Origin: Pseudomonadales bacterium
GTDB taxonomy: Bacteria; Pseudomonadota; Gammaproteobacteria; Pseudomonadales; UBA7239
DNA length: 64,000 nucleotides
NCBI GenBank assembly: GCA_041395665.1
Contig: JAWLAB010000003.1
Span: 124,001-188,000, forward strand
Reading direction: 5' to 3'
This document shows, piece by piece, positions 27,062 through 36,015 of this stretch. The translations under genes were made by a program, and so were the position numbers. How positions within the stretch are numbered: position 1 is the first letter of the stretch; each line of letters opens with the position of its first letter. The notes beneath the pieces are model-generated. The model had not been told where the DNA came from. It saw nothing but the letters and a program-made list of their open reading frames with translations, and did not search any database.

Positions 27062-28076
27062 ACTCTTTGATCGTATTTGGTACGATCAAAAAAAATATTA
27101 CTGGCCGGTGATATTTCTATTACTTCCGCTGTCGTTAGCTTTTTTTATTGTTACATTTATTCGTAAACAGTTACTTATTAAAAAACAATCACATCTACCA
27201 GTGCCTATTATTGTCGTTGGTAATATCTCTGTCGGTGGTACAGGAAAAACCCCGTTGTTATGTGCTTTGGCGCAAGCATTTACTAAACGCGGAAAGCGCG
27301 TTGGTATTGTGAGCCGTGGGTACGGCGGTAACTTTGCAGAGTGCACACGGCTTGTGTCGGTTAATGACGATGCTATTAGTGTGGGTGATGAACCTTTATT
27401 GATTGCACGCACGACAGAATGCCCTGTGGTTGTTGGTCGTGATCGTGTTGCAGCCGCAAAGCACTTATTGTCTGCGCATAAAGTGGAAGTCATTTTGTCT
27501 GACGATGGCTTGCAGCATTACGCACTGCCGCGTGATGTTGAAATTGTTGTGGTCGATGCGCAACGCGGGGTGGGTAATGGATTTTTTTTGCCAGCAGGGC
27601 CGTTGCGTGAGCCTGCATCGCGTCTACAGTCTGTTGATTTTGTTGTTGTGAATGGTCTGGCAAATTCTTCTAATGCTTTACCTAACGCAAAAAATATTTT
27701 ATCTGTCAATTTAACGCCTCAGCATTGGGTAGCGGTTGCGTCTGGCAATATTTTCCCTTTGGAGTTTCTCGCTAAAAATACAGTTGTACATGCAGTGGCA
27801 GGTATAGGTAATCCATCAAAATTTTTTTCTACCTTAACATCGATAGGGTTTTCAGTTATCGAGCATGCTTTTTCTGATCATCATATTTTTTCAGAACGAG
27901 ATTTTCAGTTTGATGACAATCTTCCAGTATTGATGACAGAAAAAGACGCAGTGAAATGTATGGGGTTTGCTAAAGAGAATTGGTATGCATTGCGTGTGGC
28001 TATGTCGTTATCAGATGAGTGGGTTGATACTGTTTGGCACAAAGCCTCTCAAGTACACAGTAATTATGTAGGGTGA
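27045..28076 (+). CDS. lpxK: Tetraacyldisaccharide 4'-kinase
   Basis: 343 residues from ATG at 27045. It phosphorylates the 4' position of the lipid A precursor at the inner membrane. An N-terminal membrane-associated helix is followed by the P-loop NISVGGTGKTPLL and the LSDDGLQHYAL motif with the catalytic Asp pair. This is a required step in making lipid A. The gene overlaps exbD and is followed after 4 bases by kdsB; in Pseudomonas a small Trm112-like gene separates lpxK and kdsB, and it is absent here. Confidence 0.96.
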   Translation: MKTLSKLFDRIWYDQKKYYWPVIFLLLPLSLAFFIVTFIRKQLLIKKQSHLPVPIIVVGNISVGGTGKTPLLCALAQAFTKRGKRVGIVSRGYGGNFAECTRLVSVNDDAISVGDEPLLIARTTECPVVVGRDRVAAAKHLLSAHKVEVILSDDGLQHYALPRDVEIVVVDAQRGVGNGFFLPAGPLREPASRLQSVDFVVVNGLANSSNALPNAKNILSVNLTPQHWVAVASGNIFPLEFLAKNTVVHAVAGIGNPSKFFSTLTSIGFSVIEHAFSDHHIFSERDFQFDDNLPVLMTEKDAVKCMGFAKENWYALRVAMSLSDEWVDTVWHKASQVHSNYVG

Positions 28077-28080
28077 TGTA

Positions 28081-28842
28081 ATGAGTTTTGTGGTTGTTAT
28101 TCCTGCGCGATTTGCCTCAACGCGCTTGCCGGGTAAGCCTTTGATAGATATTGCAGGCAAGCCGATGATTGAGCATGTTTGGCAACGCGCCAAACAAAGC
28201 GGTGCCAGTGAAGTGTTGATAGCAACGGATGATTCTCGCATTGCGGAAGCAGCAGAAAAGTTTGGAGCCAGAGTTGTGATGACGCGCGTCGATCACCCAT
28301 CGGGTACTGATCGCTTACAAGAAGTGGCAAAACAGCGCGGCTGGCCCGATGAGCAAGTGGTGGTCAATGTGCAAGGCGATGAACCATTAATTCCGTCAGC
28401 AGTTATTGATCAAGTCGCTGCATTACTGCTAAAAAATACGCAAGCCGATATGGCAACTCTGTGTGAAGCCATTACCGACGAAGCGCAATTTCGTGACCCG
28501 AATGCTGTAAAAGTGGTGAGTAATGCAGCGCAACAAGCTTTGTATTTTAGTCGCGCGCCGATTCCATGGCCGCGTGAAGGGCAGCCATTAGTCTCTGCGG
28601 ACGGAAAAACGGTCTGGGGGTATCGGCATATTGGTTTGTATGCTTATCGCGCAGGCTTTTTACATCGCTATGTGCAGTGGGATTCCTGCTTGTTGGAGAA
28701 CACTGAAAAATTAGAACAGCTACGCGCTTTGCATCAAGGTTCCATTATTCAAGTGGCTGAATCTTGTGTGAGTATTCCTGCGGGTGTTGATACGCCGCAT
28801 GATCTTGATATCGTTCGTCGATACATTGCAGCGCAGGGGTAA
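28081..28842 (+). CDS. kdsB: CMP-Kdo synthetase
   Basis: 253 residues. The nucleotidyltransferase start VVIPARFASTRLPGKPL, NVQGDEPLIP and the RHIGLYAYR block are diagnostic. It activates Kdo with CTP for the LPS inner core. It sits between lpxK and a phosphatase gene with gaps of only 3-4 bases. Confidence 0.97.
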   Translation: MSFVVVIPARFASTRLPGKPLIDIAGKPMIEHVWQRAKQSGASEVLIATDDSRIAEAAEKFGARVVMTRVDHPSGTDRLQEVAKQRGWPDEQVVVNVQGDEPLIPSAVIDQVAALLLKNTQADMATLCEAITDEAQFRDPNAVKVVSNAAQQALYFSRAPIPWPREGQPLVSADGKTVWGYRHIGLYAYRAGFLHRYVQWDSCLLENTEKLEQLRALHQGSIIQVAESCVSIPAGVDTPHDLDIVRRYIAAQG

Positions 28843-28845
28843 TGC

Positions 28846-29328
28846 ATGACAGTTAAAGTATTGTTCGTTTGCTTAGGCAATATATGCCGCTCTCCAACTG
28901 CGCACGGCGTTTTTGAGCAACGCGTACAGCAAGCGGGTTTGACTAAAAATATTTTGGTGGATTCTGCTGCAACAGCCGCATTTCATGTGGGGAACCCTCC
29001 TGATCCAAGAACTATTCGTGCGGCGGCAACGCGTGGTTATGACTTAAGCGCGCAAGTTTCTCGCCAAGTGACAAAAAATGATTTTTTACATTTCGATTTT
29101 ATTTTGCCGATGGACAGAATCAATTTGAGCAACTTGCGTGCCATTCAGCCGAAAGATTTTGTAGGACATTTAGGGTTGTTTATGGATTTCAGCAAGCAGC
29201 GTCAGTACACACAAGTGCCTGATCCCTATAACGATGGCGCGGAAAGTTTTGAACTGGTTTTAGACTTGGTTGAAGATGCCGCTGATGGCTTGCTGAAACA
29301 TATTGTTTCAGCGCGCTTACAAGGATGA
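28846..29328 (+). CDS. Low-molecular-weight protein tyrosine phosphatase
   Basis: 160 residues. The phosphate-binding loop is VCLGNICRSPTA with nucleophile Cys9 and Arg15; the general acid Asp is in VPDPYNDG. The size and motifs match the family seen between kdsB and murB in Pseudomonas. Some members (Wzb) dephosphorylate capsule kinases, others act on small arylphosphates; no polysaccharide kinase is nearby. Confidence 0.93.
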   Translation: MTVKVLFVCLGNICRSPTAHGVFEQRVQQAGLTKNILVDSAATAAFHVGNPPDPRTIRAAATRGYDLSAQVSRQVTKNDFLHFDFILPMDRINLSNLRAIQPKDFVGHLGLFMDFSKQRQYTQVPDPYNDGAESFELVLDLVEDAADGLLKHIVSARLQG

Positions 29329-29334
29329 TTGCTT

Positions 29335-30363
29335 GTGTTGCGTGAGTCTGTTGAACTACAGCCGTACAATACTTTGTCTTTGCATGCGCGTGCAGCGCTA
29401 TTCTGCGAAACTAAAAACATAGAAGAATTGCAGGCGGCATTAGCGCTGGCGCGAGAAAGGAAATTATCCGTATTGCCGTTGGGCGAGGGGAGCAATATTG
29501 TTTTAACGCAAGATTATGATGGTATGGTTTTGCGTTTTCGTGATGAAACAATCAAAGTTGAATACGAAGATGAAGCGTGCGTGCATGTCAGCGTTGGTGC
29601 TGGTATGCGTTGGCATGACTGGGTTGAAAGCTCCATTGCCTCATATTGGTATGGTTTGGAAAATTTGGCGTTGATTCCTGGTATGGTTGGTGCGGCTCCC
29701 GTACAAAATATTGGCGCCTACGGTATTGAAGTGGCTGATTTTATTGAGGCTGTGCGTGGTGTTTATATCGATAGTGGCGAAAGTTTTGAATTGGATAATA
29801 CCGCCTGCCAATTTTCTTATCGTCATAGTGTATTTAAAGGCGAGCTATTTCAAAAAACAGTGATTACATCCGTATTATTTCGATTGAATAAAACAGCGAA
29901 TATCCACTGCCACTATGCGGCATTGCGAGAATACTTGGCTGAGCATCATCCCGTTGAATTGGAGCGTGGTCTGCTTAGTGCTGTAATGATTAAAGATGCT
30001 GTTTGCGAAGTCCGTCGTTCTCGCTTACCCGATCCAACGCGCCTTCCTAATGCTGGAAGCTTCTTTAAGAATCCACAGGTATCGCCTGAGCACTTTGTGC
30101 GTTTGCGAGAGCAATTTCCCCATGTGATTTTTTATGCAGGCGAGCAGGGAAAATTCAAAATTGCAGCAGGGTGGTTGATTGATCAGCTAGGCTGGAAAGG
30201 GCGTTGCATAGGTGCTGCCTGTGTGCATGAAAAGCAGGCTTTAGTTTTGGTCAATCGTTCCAATGCCAATGGAAAAGAAATTTTGGCGTTGGCAGATGCA
30301 ATTGCTGCTGATGTATTGAAAGTCTTTGGCATAACGCTGGAATATGAACCACTGGTTATATAG
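29335..30363 (+). CDS. murB: UDP-N-acetylenolpyruvoylglucosamine reductase
   Basis: A 342-residue FAD enzyme that reduces UDP-GlcNAc-enolpyruvate to UDP-MurNAc in the cytosol. FAD-binding blocks LPLGEGSNIVLT and NLALIPGMVGAAPVQNIGAYG, and the catalytic Ser/Glu region GSFFKNP, are visible; the length is that of the type I form. The GTG at 29335 has AAGGA nine bases upstream; a TTG at 29329 is the alternative. It ends 8 bases from the convergent GT-C gene with no clear terminator. Confidence 0.95.
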   Translation: MLRESVELQPYNTLSLHARAALFCETKNIEELQAALALARERKLSVLPLGEGSNIVLTQDYDGMVLRFRDETIKVEYEDEACVHVSVGAGMRWHDWVESSIASYWYGLENLALIPGMVGAAPVQNIGAYGIEVADFIEAVRGVYIDSGESFELDNTACQFSYRHSVFKGELFQKTVITSVLFRLNKTANIHCHYAALREYLAEHHPVELERGLLSAVMIKDAVCEVRRSRLPDPTRLPNAGSFFKNPQVSPEHFVRLREQFPHVIFYAGEQGKFKIAAGWLIDQLGWKGRCIGAACVHEKQALVLVNRSNANGKEILALADAIAADVLKVFGITLEYEPLVI

Positions 30364-30371
30364 CTTGGGTG

Positions 30372-32084
30372 TTACTTGGGTGTTGCAGTGTTGCTTAATC
30401 GAGTCTTATACCATTGATGTGTGGCATCAATTTTTGGCATGAGTGCGTCAAGATTGATGGTTTTCAAGTCTTCAAAACTGCACTGAAAAATAAGAATGTC
30501 GCGGTTTCTATAAAGAACATTATTCATACAGGCTGCACTAATGGGTGCAACGGCTGGATCAAAACTCAGAGTTTGCAAGGAAAGCACTAAAGTAAATGCC
30601 AGTGGAGACTTCCATTGGTAGTGTTCCCCAACCCTAATGACATGATCTTCTATTAAATCTAAGCAATCAGCAAAGTTTTGCGATGTTGGCAAGCGGTATT
30701 CAATATGGCGGGGGTAGCCGTTGTAGCCACAACCTGCTAATTGACTGGCATGGGTATTGGTTAGGTGTTGGATAGCTTGATCTAAGCCCGCCGTTTTTTG
30801 TACGGCGTTGTTATCCCACAAAAATACAGATTTTCTTGTGGCTGGCTCCATTATTACGCCAATGGATAATAAGACAACGAGACTTGTAAGCGCTGTATTT
30901 TTGAAAGCACATTGCGTGGAAAGGAGTTGCGCTGCCAATACAAACAATAACCACAGGCTCCACTGCATAGGAAAATATAAATGCCCTGGTGACATCGCCA
31001 TGGCGAATATCACAAACCACAATATATAAATCAATATGCAGGTATTGATTGAAAAGATCAGCCATGTAAAAGGTGATACATCACGGCATTGAATTATTTT
31101 CTTGAAAGTGATGATGGAAATAGCTATCAATCCCAGTACATAAAGTATGCCTACAATATGATAGATGTCAGCAGGTTCGTTGCCTAAAAAAGGATTCTTT
31201 ATACCGAACTCTGCCAAACCTTCTTCGACAAAATAGAGATTCTTGTTTGCATTGCGAAACAGATAGGGAAGTTTTTCTTCGGCTTGCAGCCATTGCCCAA
31301 TACCAGAGCCGTGATGGTGGATAAAGTCTTGTTTATACTGTTGATAGTTTGCTTGGTAGATTGTTGAGTAATCTTGTAGTGCATTTTTTTGCAATAAGAA
31401 GGATGTGCTGCTAATAAAAATTGACGGAAGGACTAATAAAACGATTAGGATCAATAGTTTCTTAGCTTGTATAAAAACTGACAATAAAAAAACAAGGTTC
31501 AACCAGATAAACGCGGGTAATAGAAGTGGCTTGATGAGTAGACTAATGCTGGTCGCTATTCCTAGAAACAATGCACAATTTTTAATGCTGTAAGATTTGT
31601 TGAATGACACACAGGCAGATAATAAAAACAATAAGCTGCCGGTGTAATAGCCAATTAACGATGAAAAATCTTGTGCAAACGCAGCGACAATACCGCCGCA
31701 CAAGCAGAGCATGATCAAGGCAGGGTTTCTGCCATAGCGGCGAATCTGCCATAAACATAAAGCAGAAAGTACGAGGTTGACTGCCCAGCCCGTAACGCCG
31801 CCTATCCACCATTGATTGCCGAAAATTTTTATCAAGAGGGCTGCTGGTAGTAGTAGGGCTGCGGGACCGGTGAAATCAGGATTGAAGGGGATTTTTTCGC
31901 TGTAACTGGTGGCCCATCCGTAGTCGTTAAGCCAATTTTTAGGGACAGATAAAAAAAGCGCGTCGTCACTGGAAGGTGAGCGCTCAAATGCCAAAATCCC
32001 TTGGCCGATAACAAAGGCAATAAACAGAACGAGAGCGATGATATTGATCAGGGCTTCCGCCCGATTCGCCTTGAAATACAGCAC
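30372..32084 (-). CDS. GT-C-type membrane glycosyltransferase-like protein
   Basis: 570 residues with about ten or more hydrophobic segments. An acidic pair early in the first periplasmic loop (Asp40-Asp41 in SPSSDDALFL) matches the catalytic position of GT-C enzymes such as ArnT, which use polyprenyl-phosphate sugars. The C-terminal 130 residues form a soluble domain. The donor and acceptor are unknown. The start appears to be GTG at 32084, and this codon lies inside the heat-shock promoter of the divergent htpG gene. It is more AT-rich than its neighbours by eye, which is common for envelope-sugar genes that move between strains. Confidence 0.7.
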   Translation of the reverse strand: MLYFKANRAEALINIIALVLFIAFVIGQGILAFERSPSSDDALFLSVPKNWLNDYGWATSYSEKIPFNPDFTGPAALLLPAALLIKIFGNQWWIGGVTGWAVNLVLSALCLWQIRRYGRNPALIMLCLCGGIVAAFAQDFSSLIGYYTGSLLFLLSACVSFNKSYSIKNCALFLGIATSISLLIKPLLLPAFIWLNLVFLLSVFIQAKKLLILIVLLVLPSIFISSTSFLLQKNALQDYSTIYQANYQQYKQDFIHHHGSGIGQWLQAEEKLPYLFRNANKNLYFVEEGLAEFGIKNPFLGNEPADIYHIVGILYVLGLIAISIITFKKIIQCRDVSPFTWLIFSINTCILIYILWFVIFAMAMSPGHLYFPMQWSLWLLFVLAAQLLSTQCAFKNTALTSLVVLLSIGVIMEPATRKSVFLWDNNAVQKTAGLDQAIQHLTNTHASQLAGCGYNGYPRHIEYRLPTSQNFADCLDLIEDHVIRVGEHYQWKSPLAFTLVLSLQTLSFDPAVAPISAACMNNVLYRNRDILIFQCSFEDLKTINLDALMPKIDATHQWYKTRLSNTATPK

Positions 32085-32098
32085 CTTACCCCCATTTA
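32070..32098 (+). promoter_or_regulatory. Sigma-32 heat-shock promoter for htpG
   Basis: CTTGAAA at 32070-32076 and CCCCATTTA at 32090-32098; the spacer between CTTGAA and CCCCAT is 14 bases. Both elements match the sigma-32 consensus and the spacing is right. It would start transcription near 32105, about 40 bases before the htpG ATG. Confidence 0.85.
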
Positions 32099-32143
32099 GC
32101 AGATGTTCCCCACGATTCTAACTGCTTTATGGAGATTTCTACG

Positions 32144-34045
32144 ATGTCTGTTGCTGATAAACCTACCGCTGAAACCCTAGGCTTTCAAACAGAGGCTAAA
32201 CAACTCCTGCAATTGATGATCCACTCGTTATATAGCAACCGTGAAATTTTCTTGCGCGAGTTGGTTTCCAATGCGTCGGATGCCTGTGACAAATTGCGCT
32301 TTGCCGCGTTGGCGGATAGCAGCCTTTATGAAAACGATGGTGAGCTGAAGGTTCGTATCAGTGTGGATGAAGATGCACGCACCATCATCATTGATGATAA
32401 TGGTATTGGCATGAGTCGCGAGGAAGCGGTTTCGCATTTGGGCACGATTGCTAAATCAGGCACAGCAGAATTTATTCGCAATTTATCGGGCGATGAGAAA
32501 AAAGATTCGCATTTAATTGGTCAGTTTGGTGTCGGTTTTTATTCGGCTTTTATCGTTGCGGATAAAGTGGAAGTGTTGAGTCGCCGCGCAGGGCAATCAG
32601 CCGCAGACGGTGTGCATTGGGTATCATCTGGTGAATCGGATTTCTCTGTTGAAACGATTGATAAGCCAGAGCGCGGTACACGCATTGTGTTGCATCTCAA
32701 AGAAGATGCGGCAGAGTTTGCGAATGATTGGCGTCTGCGCAGCATCGTGCGTAAATATTCCGATCACATTGCTGTGCCTGTGCAAATGCGTCAATACATG
32801 CCGCCAGCGGAAGAAGGCAAAGAGCAAGAAATTGGCGAGTGGGAAAATGTAAACAGTGCCACCGCGCTGTGGATGCGCAGTAAGAATGAAATTTCTGATG
32901 AGGAATACCAATCTTTTTATCAGCATGTGTCGCACGATTACGCTGAACCTTTGGCGTGGAGCCACAATAAAGTGGAAGGCAAGTTAGAGTACACCAGCTT
33001 GCTGTATATCCCAACTGAGGCACCTTTTGATCTTTATCATCGTGATGCTGCGCGTGGATTGAAGTTGTATGTACAGCGCACTTACATCATGGATGATGCC
33101 GAACAGTTTTTACCGTTGTATTTGCGTTTTGTGAAAGGCGTAGTGGACTCAAACGATTTGTCTCTCAATGTGTCGCGTGAAATTCTGCAACAGGATGCCA
33201 CGGTAGAAAGCATGAAGTCAGCGTTGACCAAGCGTGTGTTAGATATGCTGGAGAAGCTAGCAGAAGACAAAGAAAAATATGCTGCATTCTGGAAAACTTT
33301 TGGCAATGTATTGAAAGAAGGTATGGTGGAAGATGTCGCTAATCGCGAGCGCATCGGCAAGCTGCTGCGTTTTGCAAGCAGCACTTCATCAAAAGAGCAG
33401 GATCAATCACTGGATGATTACATTGCTCGCATGAAAGAAGGGCAGACGCAGATTTATTACATTGTTTCTGATCATTACGACACGGCCAAAAATAGCCCTC
33501 ACTTAGAAATATTCCGTGCCAACGATGTGGAAGTGTTGTTAATGCACGATCGTTTGGATGAATGGATGATGGGCTATTTCCGCGAATACGCAGGCAAAGC
33601 GTTTGCCGATGTTGCGCGTGGCGATTTGGATATTAGCCATTTAATGAAGGATCCACAGCCCGAGAAAAAAGCCGAAGATGAATCGGCAGCGGATAATGCC
33701 TTGCTTGAACGCATCAAAACTTTGCTGAGTGAACAGGTGGAGTCGGTACGCTTTTCTACGCGCTTGGTGGATTCGCCTGCCTGTCTTGTGGTGGGTCAGG
33801 CAGATATGGGTATGCAGATGCGTCGCATGATGGAAGCGGCGGGGCAAGCTGTTCCAGATGCAAAGCCAATTTTTGAACTCAACGAAAAGCACGCGTTGGT
33901 GAAGCGTTTGACGGGTACGAGTGATGCTGCACGGTTCGAAGATTTGGCGCTGGTGTTGTTGGATGAAGCGCGGTTGTCGGCGGGCTTGACGCTAGAAAAC
34001 CCTGCGGGATTTGTTGCGCGAGTCAACCGCTTGTTGAATGCTTAA
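32144..34045 (+). CDS. htpG: Chaperone HtpG (bacterial Hsp90)
   Basis: 633 residues from the ATG at 32144, preceded by GGAG; an ATG at 32129 is in frame but lacks a ribosome site. N-terminal ATPase motifs are YSNREIFLRELVSNASDA (start), DNGIGM and GQFGVGFYSAF. The middle domain includes the catalytic Arg in NVSREILQ, and a C-terminal dimerisation domain follows. It is an ATP-driven chaperone acting with DnaK. The heat-shock promoter upstream fits its role. Confidence 0.98.
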   Translation: MSVADKPTAETLGFQTEAKQLLQLMIHSLYSNREIFLRELVSNASDACDKLRFAALADSSLYENDGELKVRISVDEDARTIIIDDNGIGMSREEAVSHLGTIAKSGTAEFIRNLSGDEKKDSHLIGQFGVGFYSAFIVADKVEVLSRRAGQSAADGVHWVSSGESDFSVETIDKPERGTRIVLHLKEDAAEFANDWRLRSIVRKYSDHIAVPVQMRQYMPPAEEGKEQEIGEWENVNSATALWMRSKNEISDEEYQSFYQHVSHDYAEPLAWSHNKVEGKLEYTSLLYIPTEAPFDLYHRDAARGLKLYVQRTYIMDDAEQFLPLYLRFVKGVVDSNDLSLNVSREILQQDATVESMKSALTKRVLDMLEKLAEDKEKYAAFWKTFGNVLKEGMVEDVANRERIGKLLRFASSTSSKEQDQSLDDYIARMKEGQTQIYYIVSDHYDTAKNSPHLEIFRANDVEVLLMHDRLDEWMMGYFREYAGKAFADVARGDLDISHLMKDPQPEKKAEDESAADNALLERIKTLLSEQVESVRFSTRLVDSPACLVVGQADMGMQMRRMMEAAGQAVPDAKPIFELNEKHALVKRLTGTSDAARFEDLALVLLDEARLSAGLTLENPAGFVARVNRLLNA

Positions 34046-34115
34046 TAGGTCTTGGCGTTGGTTATTTGTGCTATCGTTTGCACGATTGAATTGATGCTAG
34101 AAAAGACGAAACAGA

Positions 34116-35162
34116 ATGGCTAAATCGAAAATCGTGGTGATGGGCGGTGGCAGTTTCGGCACCGCCATCGCCAATATCTTGGCAGAAAATGATTTTCAAA
34201 CCGTGTTGTGGGTGCGCGATGCAGAAAAAGCATCTGCTATACAAACTACACGCGAAAATAAAACTTATCTTCCTAACTTAATCTTGCACAATAGTTTGCA
34301 AGCAACAGCCGACATGACATTGGCTTTGCAAGACGCTGAGATTGTTTTTGTTTCTGTGCCGAGTAAAGTTTTTCGTTCTGTTGTGCAACAGATGCGTCCA
34401 TTGTTACCGCCGAATGCAATAGTGGTTAGCACGGCAAAAGGCATTGAAACGGGAGAAAATCATCAAGGATTTTGGTTGATGAGCGATGTGCTGAAACAAG
34501 AACTTCCAACGCACCGCATTGCTGTCTTGAGCGGTCCAAACTTGGCGGGAGAAATCGCAGAAAAACAATTAACGGGCACAGTGGTAGCGAGCAGTGATGC
34601 AGCCGTTTGTCAGCAAGTGCAAGATTGTTTGCGTAGCCCGTATTTTCGTGTTTACAGCAACAACGATGTTTATGGTGTTGAATTGGGCGGTGTATTAAAA
34701 AACAGTTATGCCATCGCTTGTGGCATGGCGGCGGCACTGGGTTTGGGTTACAACACCATCAGTATGCTGATCACGCGCAGCTTGGCAGAAATGGGGCGAT
34801 TTGCTGCAAAACTCGGTGCTGACCCGCTGACTTTTATTGGTCTTGCCGGTGTGGGTGATTTAATTGTTACTTGTACTTCACCGCGTTCGCGCAATTACCG
34901 TATTGGTTTTGCGATTGGTCAAGGGCGCAGCTTGCAAGAAGCCATTACCGAAGTAGGGCAAGTGGCAGAAGGCATCAACACAATTCACTTAGTGAAATTA
35001 AAAGCAGATGAATTGGGCGTTTATATGCCTTTAGTTAGCGCGTTGAATGATATTTTGTTCAATGGTAGAAGTATCGCTGATGCCAGCGCCGCATTGATGG
35101 GTAGCGATAACAACAGTGATGTGGAGTATCGCGCCAATATCACCGCATCAAATAATGCATAA
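34116..35162 (+). CDS. gpsA: NAD(P)-dependent glycerol-3-phosphate dehydrogenase
   Basis: 348 residues. The dinucleotide loop is VMGGGSFGTAIA, the catalytic Lys is in LGGVLKNSYAIACG, and GVGDLIVTCTSPRSRNY is a family block. It reduces dihydroxyacetone phosphate to sn-glycerol-3-phosphate, the backbone of membrane phospholipids. Its end overlaps the start of the hydrolase gene by 8 bases, so the two are probably translated together. Confidence 0.97.
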   Translation: MAKSKIVVMGGGSFGTAIANILAENDFQTVLWVRDAEKASAIQTTRENKTYLPNLILHNSLQATADMTLALQDAEIVFVSVPSKVFRSVVQQMRPLLPPNAIVVSTAKGIETGENHQGFWLMSDVLKQELPTHRIAVLSGPNLAGEIAEKQLTGTVVASSDAAVCQQVQDCLRSPYFRVYSNNDVYGVELGGVLKNSYAIACGMAAALGLGYNTISMLITRSLAEMGRFAAKLGADPLTFIGLAGVGDLIVTCTSPRSRNYRIGFAIGQGRSLQEAITEVGQVAEGINTIHLVKLKADELGVYMPLVSALNDILFNGRSIADASAALMGSDNNSDVEYRANITASNNA

Positions 35163-36015
35163 CTCAGAAATCCCTGAGCAAATTTCTTTTTCCGTACTAG
35201 GATTGAAGCTAGCGGCACAGCGTTGGCATCAGGGCGCAATGCCTGTTCTTGCTTTGCATGGCTGGTTAGATAACAGCGACAGCTTTTCTCTTATCGCGCC
35301 TGAAATGCCTGATGTCGATTTGGTGGCATTGGATATGGCAGGGCATGGTTGGAGTGATCATCGCGCTGCGCACGCCAGTTATTTAATTTGGGATGATTTT
35401 CGTGAAATTCTCTCGGTTGCCGATCAATTAGGCTGGCAGCGTTTTGGTTTGTTGGGGCATTCTCGCGGTGGGATTATTGCCGCACTGTTGACCTCTGCTA
35501 TGCCTGAGCGTGTAACGGCGCTTGGTTTGATTGATGGCTTGTGGCCACAGACCTGTGAGGCTGCGCAAACCCCCACGCAAATTGCCCATAGCTTGCGCGC
35601 GCAGCAAAAGCAGCCATCGTCACGAGCGTATCCTTCTTTGGATGTTATGGCTCAGCAGCGATTGCGTCATGGATTTCCTGTATCCGAGGAGACGGCGCAG
35701 GTTTTGGTGCGCCGCAATGCGGTGCAAAACGAAGAGGAGCAGTGGCTGTGGCGGATGGATGCACGGCTGCGCCATCCTTCCATGATGATGCTAACGCCAG
35801 AGCAGATGCGCGCCTGCCATCGTGCGATTGCCGTGCCAACTGAACTGCATCTGGCGCAGCAGGGTTTGGTGCAGGCATACCCTGATTATGCAGAGAGCTT
35901 GCTCGCGCTGCCGCAAATCAATTGGTCCGTGCATGAGGCTGGCCATCATTTGCACATGGAAGGGGTGCAAAGCATACTTGGGCAAACCTTTAACATATTC
36001 TTTCAACGCCTGTGA
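35155..36015 (+). CDS. Alpha/beta hydrolase
   Basis: 286 residues from ATG at 35155. Oxyanion region LHGWLDNSDSF, nucleophile Ser in GLLGHSRGGI, catalytic His in EAGHHLHME. It resembles the serine hydrolase-like/MEST group, whose natural substrates are mostly unknown. Its stop codon overlaps the GTG of the sensor kinase by four bases, so gpsA, this gene and the kinase form one transcript. Confidence 0.87.
   Translation: MHNSEIPEQISFSVLGLKLAAQRWHQGAMPVLALHGWLDNSDSFSLIAPEMPDVDLVALDMAGHGWSDHRAAHASYLIWDDFREILSVADQLGWQRFGLLGHSRGGIIAALLTSAMPERVTALGLIDGLWPQTCEAAQTPTQIAHSLRAQQKQPSSRAYPSLDVMAQQRLRHGFPVSEETAQVLVRRNAVQNEEEQWLWRMDARLRHPSMMMLTPEQMRACHRAIAVPTELHLAQQGLVQAYPDYAESLLALPQINWSVHEAGHHLHMEGVQSILGQTFNIFFQRL

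Noticed and set aside
30364..30387. Two copies of CTTGGGTGTT between murB and the GT-C gene
   Set aside because: Only two short copies at the end of the GT-C frame; too little to call a repeat element or terminator.
34046..34115. GTGC/GCAC hairpin after htpG as a terminator
   Set aside because: A four-base stem without a T run is too weak to support.
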